From positions 1 to 6,626 of the forward strand of contig JAKALI010000236.1 of NCBI GenBank assembly GCA_021813195.1: a stretch of 6,626 nt of DNA. The letters are read 5' to 3'. This DNA comes from Pseudomonadota bacterium. Lineage in GTDB: Bacteria > Pseudomonadota > Alphaproteobacteria > Rhizobiales > Hyphomicrobiaceae. Shown here piece after piece: positions 5,372 through 6,626 of the stretch. Both the position numbers and the translations under genes were made by a program. Positions within the stretch are counted from its first letter, which is position 1. The number at the start of each line of letters is the position of its first letter. Under the pieces are notes generated by a model. That model was given only the letters and a program-made list of their open reading frames with translations. It was not told the DNA's origin and did not search any database.

Positions 5372-6626
5372 TCAGCTCTGGTCGTCGTCTTCGCTCTCGG
5401 CGTCTTCCGCGCGCTTCTTGATCGCCGCCTTGAAGATGTCCCCCAACGAAGCGCCCGAATCGGTCGAACCGTACTGGGCGACCGCCTGCTTTTCTTCCGC
5501 GATTTCCAGCGCCTTGATGGAGACGGTGATGCGGCGCGCCGCTTTGTCAACTGTGAGCACGGCAGCATCGACCTTCTGTCCCACCGTGAAGCGCTCGGGG
5601 CGCTGCTCGGAGCGGTCGCGCGACAGATCAGAACGCTTGATGAAGGTGGTGATGTCGCTGTCGGCGATTTTCACCTCGATGCCGTTTTCCTGCACGGCGA
5701 CGACCTCGCACGTCACCGTATCGCCCTTCTTGTAGCGAGCAAGTGTATCCGCCGGATCGCCAGACAGCTGCTTGATGCCGAGCGAAATACGCTCTTTCGA
5801 GCTGTCGACATCGAGCACCACGGCCTTCACGATGTCGCCCTTCTTATATTCCTTGATGAGTTCGTCACCCGGACGCGACCAGTCGAGATCAGACAGATGG
5901 ACCATCCCGTCGATCCCGTTGTCGAGACCGATGAAAAGGCCAAATTCGGTGATGTTGCGAATCGGGCCTTCGACGATCGTTCCTTTGGGATGAGCAGCAA
6001 GGAAAGCGTCCCAAGGATTGTCCTGGGTCTGCTTCAGCCCGAGAGAAATGCGCCTCTTATTCGGGTCGACCTCGAGCACTTGCACTTCGACCTGCTGGCT
6101 GGTCGAGACGATCTTGCCCGGATGCACATTCTTTTTCGTCCAGCTCATCTCCGAGACATGGATCAAGCCTTCCACACCCGGCTCCAGTTCGACGAAGGCG
6201 CCGTAATCGGCGATGTTGGTCACTGTGCCCGTGAGTTTAGCCCCCACCGGATACTTGGCCTCGATCGTCGACCAGGGATCGGACTGCAGCTGCTTCATGC
6301 CGAGCGAAATGCGCTGTGTGTCGGGGTTGATGCGGATGATCTGCACCTTCACCGTGTCGCCGACGTTGAGGATCTCGGAGGGGTGGTTGACGCGCCGCCA
6401 GGCCATATCGGTGACGTGCAAGAGGCCATCGATCCCGCCCAAATCGATGAACGCGCCGTAGTCTGTGATGTTCTTGACGAGACCGTCGATGACCTGACCC
6501 TCACCCAGTCGGGCCACGATGTCGGCACGCTGCTCGGCACGAGTCTCTTCCAAGACCGTGCGCCGCGAGACGACGATATTGCCGCGACGACGATCCATTT
6601 TCAGGATCTGGAATTGCAGCGGCTGA
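5372..6626 (-). CDS. rpsA: 30S ribosomal protein S1, 5' end outside the window
   Basis: S1 is the large RNA-binding protein of the small subunit that captures mRNA for initiation. The visible part is 417 aa; full-length alphaproteobacterial S1 is about 560-570 aa, so roughly the first 150 residues are missing. The fragment opens in the end of repeat 2 (QFQILKMDRRRGNIVVSRR) and then carries four S1 OB-fold repeats at about 42-112, 128-199, 215-286 and 302-373. Repeat hallmarks recur: DYGAFIDL/DYGAFVEL/EFGLFIGL, GLLHVTDMAW/GLIHVSEMSW/GMVHLSDLDW, and RISLG before each linker. The last repeat is the most divergent, lacking the GxFV and HxSE motifs. The acidic tail ends ESEDDDQS. Reading continues in frame from codon MDRRR to the window edge, so that Met is internal and not the start. 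Confidence 0.97.
   Translation of the reverse strand, partial: QPLQFQILKMDRRRGNIVVSRRTVLEETRAEQRADIVARLGEGQVIDGLVKNITDYGAFIDLGGIDGLLHVTDMAWRRVNHPSEILNVGDTVKVQIIRINPDTQRISLGMKQLQSDPWSTIEAKYPVGAKLTGTVTNIADYGAFVELEPGVEGLIHVSEMSWTKKNVHPGKIVSTSQQVEVQVLEVDPNKRRISLGLKQTQDNPWDAFLAAHPKGTIVEGPIRNITEFGLFIGLDNGIDGMVHLSDLDWSRPGDELIKEYKKGDIVKAVVLDVDSSKERISLGIKQLSGDPADTLARYKKGDTVTCEVVAVQENGIEVKIADSDITTFIKRSDLSRDRSEQRPERFTVGQKVDAAVLTVDKAARRITVSIKALEIAEEKQAVAQYGSTDSGASLGDIFKAAIKKRAEDAESEDDDQS

Overview
The window is a compact block of housekeeping genes, all on the minus strand, from a GC-rich alphaproteobacterium. Hyphomicrobiales (Rhizobiales) or a close relative is my best guess, from protein style and gene order; the genus cannot be read from the sequence. 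In the direction of transcription (high to low coordinate) the order is rpsA (5' end outside the window) – sppA – ihfB – lapA-like – trpF – trpB – trpA – accD (only its first 33 codons are inside). From memory, rpsA/ihfB/lapA followed by trpFBA-accD is a familiar alphaproteobacterial arrangement.

Layout: 6626-5372 is the C-terminal three quarters of ribosomal protein S1, with four S1 RNA-binding repeats. A strong hairpin at 5320-5285, followed by a short T-rich stretch, lies 51 nt past its stop and probably ends or attenuates the rpsA transcript. Next come sppA (5174-4206, membrane-anchored signal peptide peptidase), ihfB (4177-3881, DNA-bending IHF beta subunit) and a two-helix LapA/DUF1049 membrane protein (about 3772-3407). 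The last three enzymes of tryptophan synthesis steps in this window follow: trpF (3286-2621), trpB (2545-1304) and trpA (1105-278). AccD (carboxyltransferase beta subunit of acetyl-CoA carboxylase) starts at 99 and runs off the left edge.

How they work together: TrpF makes CdRP from phosphoribosylanthranilate. TrpA and TrpB form tryptophan synthase, which converts indole-glycerol phosphate plus serine to tryptophan. TrpC, which links the two steps, is not here, so the pathway is split between loci. The other genes serve translation, nucleoid architecture, envelope maintenance and the first committed step of fatty-acid synthesis. Spacing within the block is moderate (28 to about 200 nt) with few overlaps.

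No mobile element, CRISPR array, tRNA or rRNA is visible, and no stretch longer than 300 bases lacks a gene. I found no convincing new system. The points most worth a second look are a cysteine-rich 44-codon reading frame that could couple lapA to trpF translation, a perfect 12-bp palindrome just before trpA, a Cys in place of the usual PLP-contacting Ser in TrpB, and loss of a zinc-ribbon Cys in AccD.
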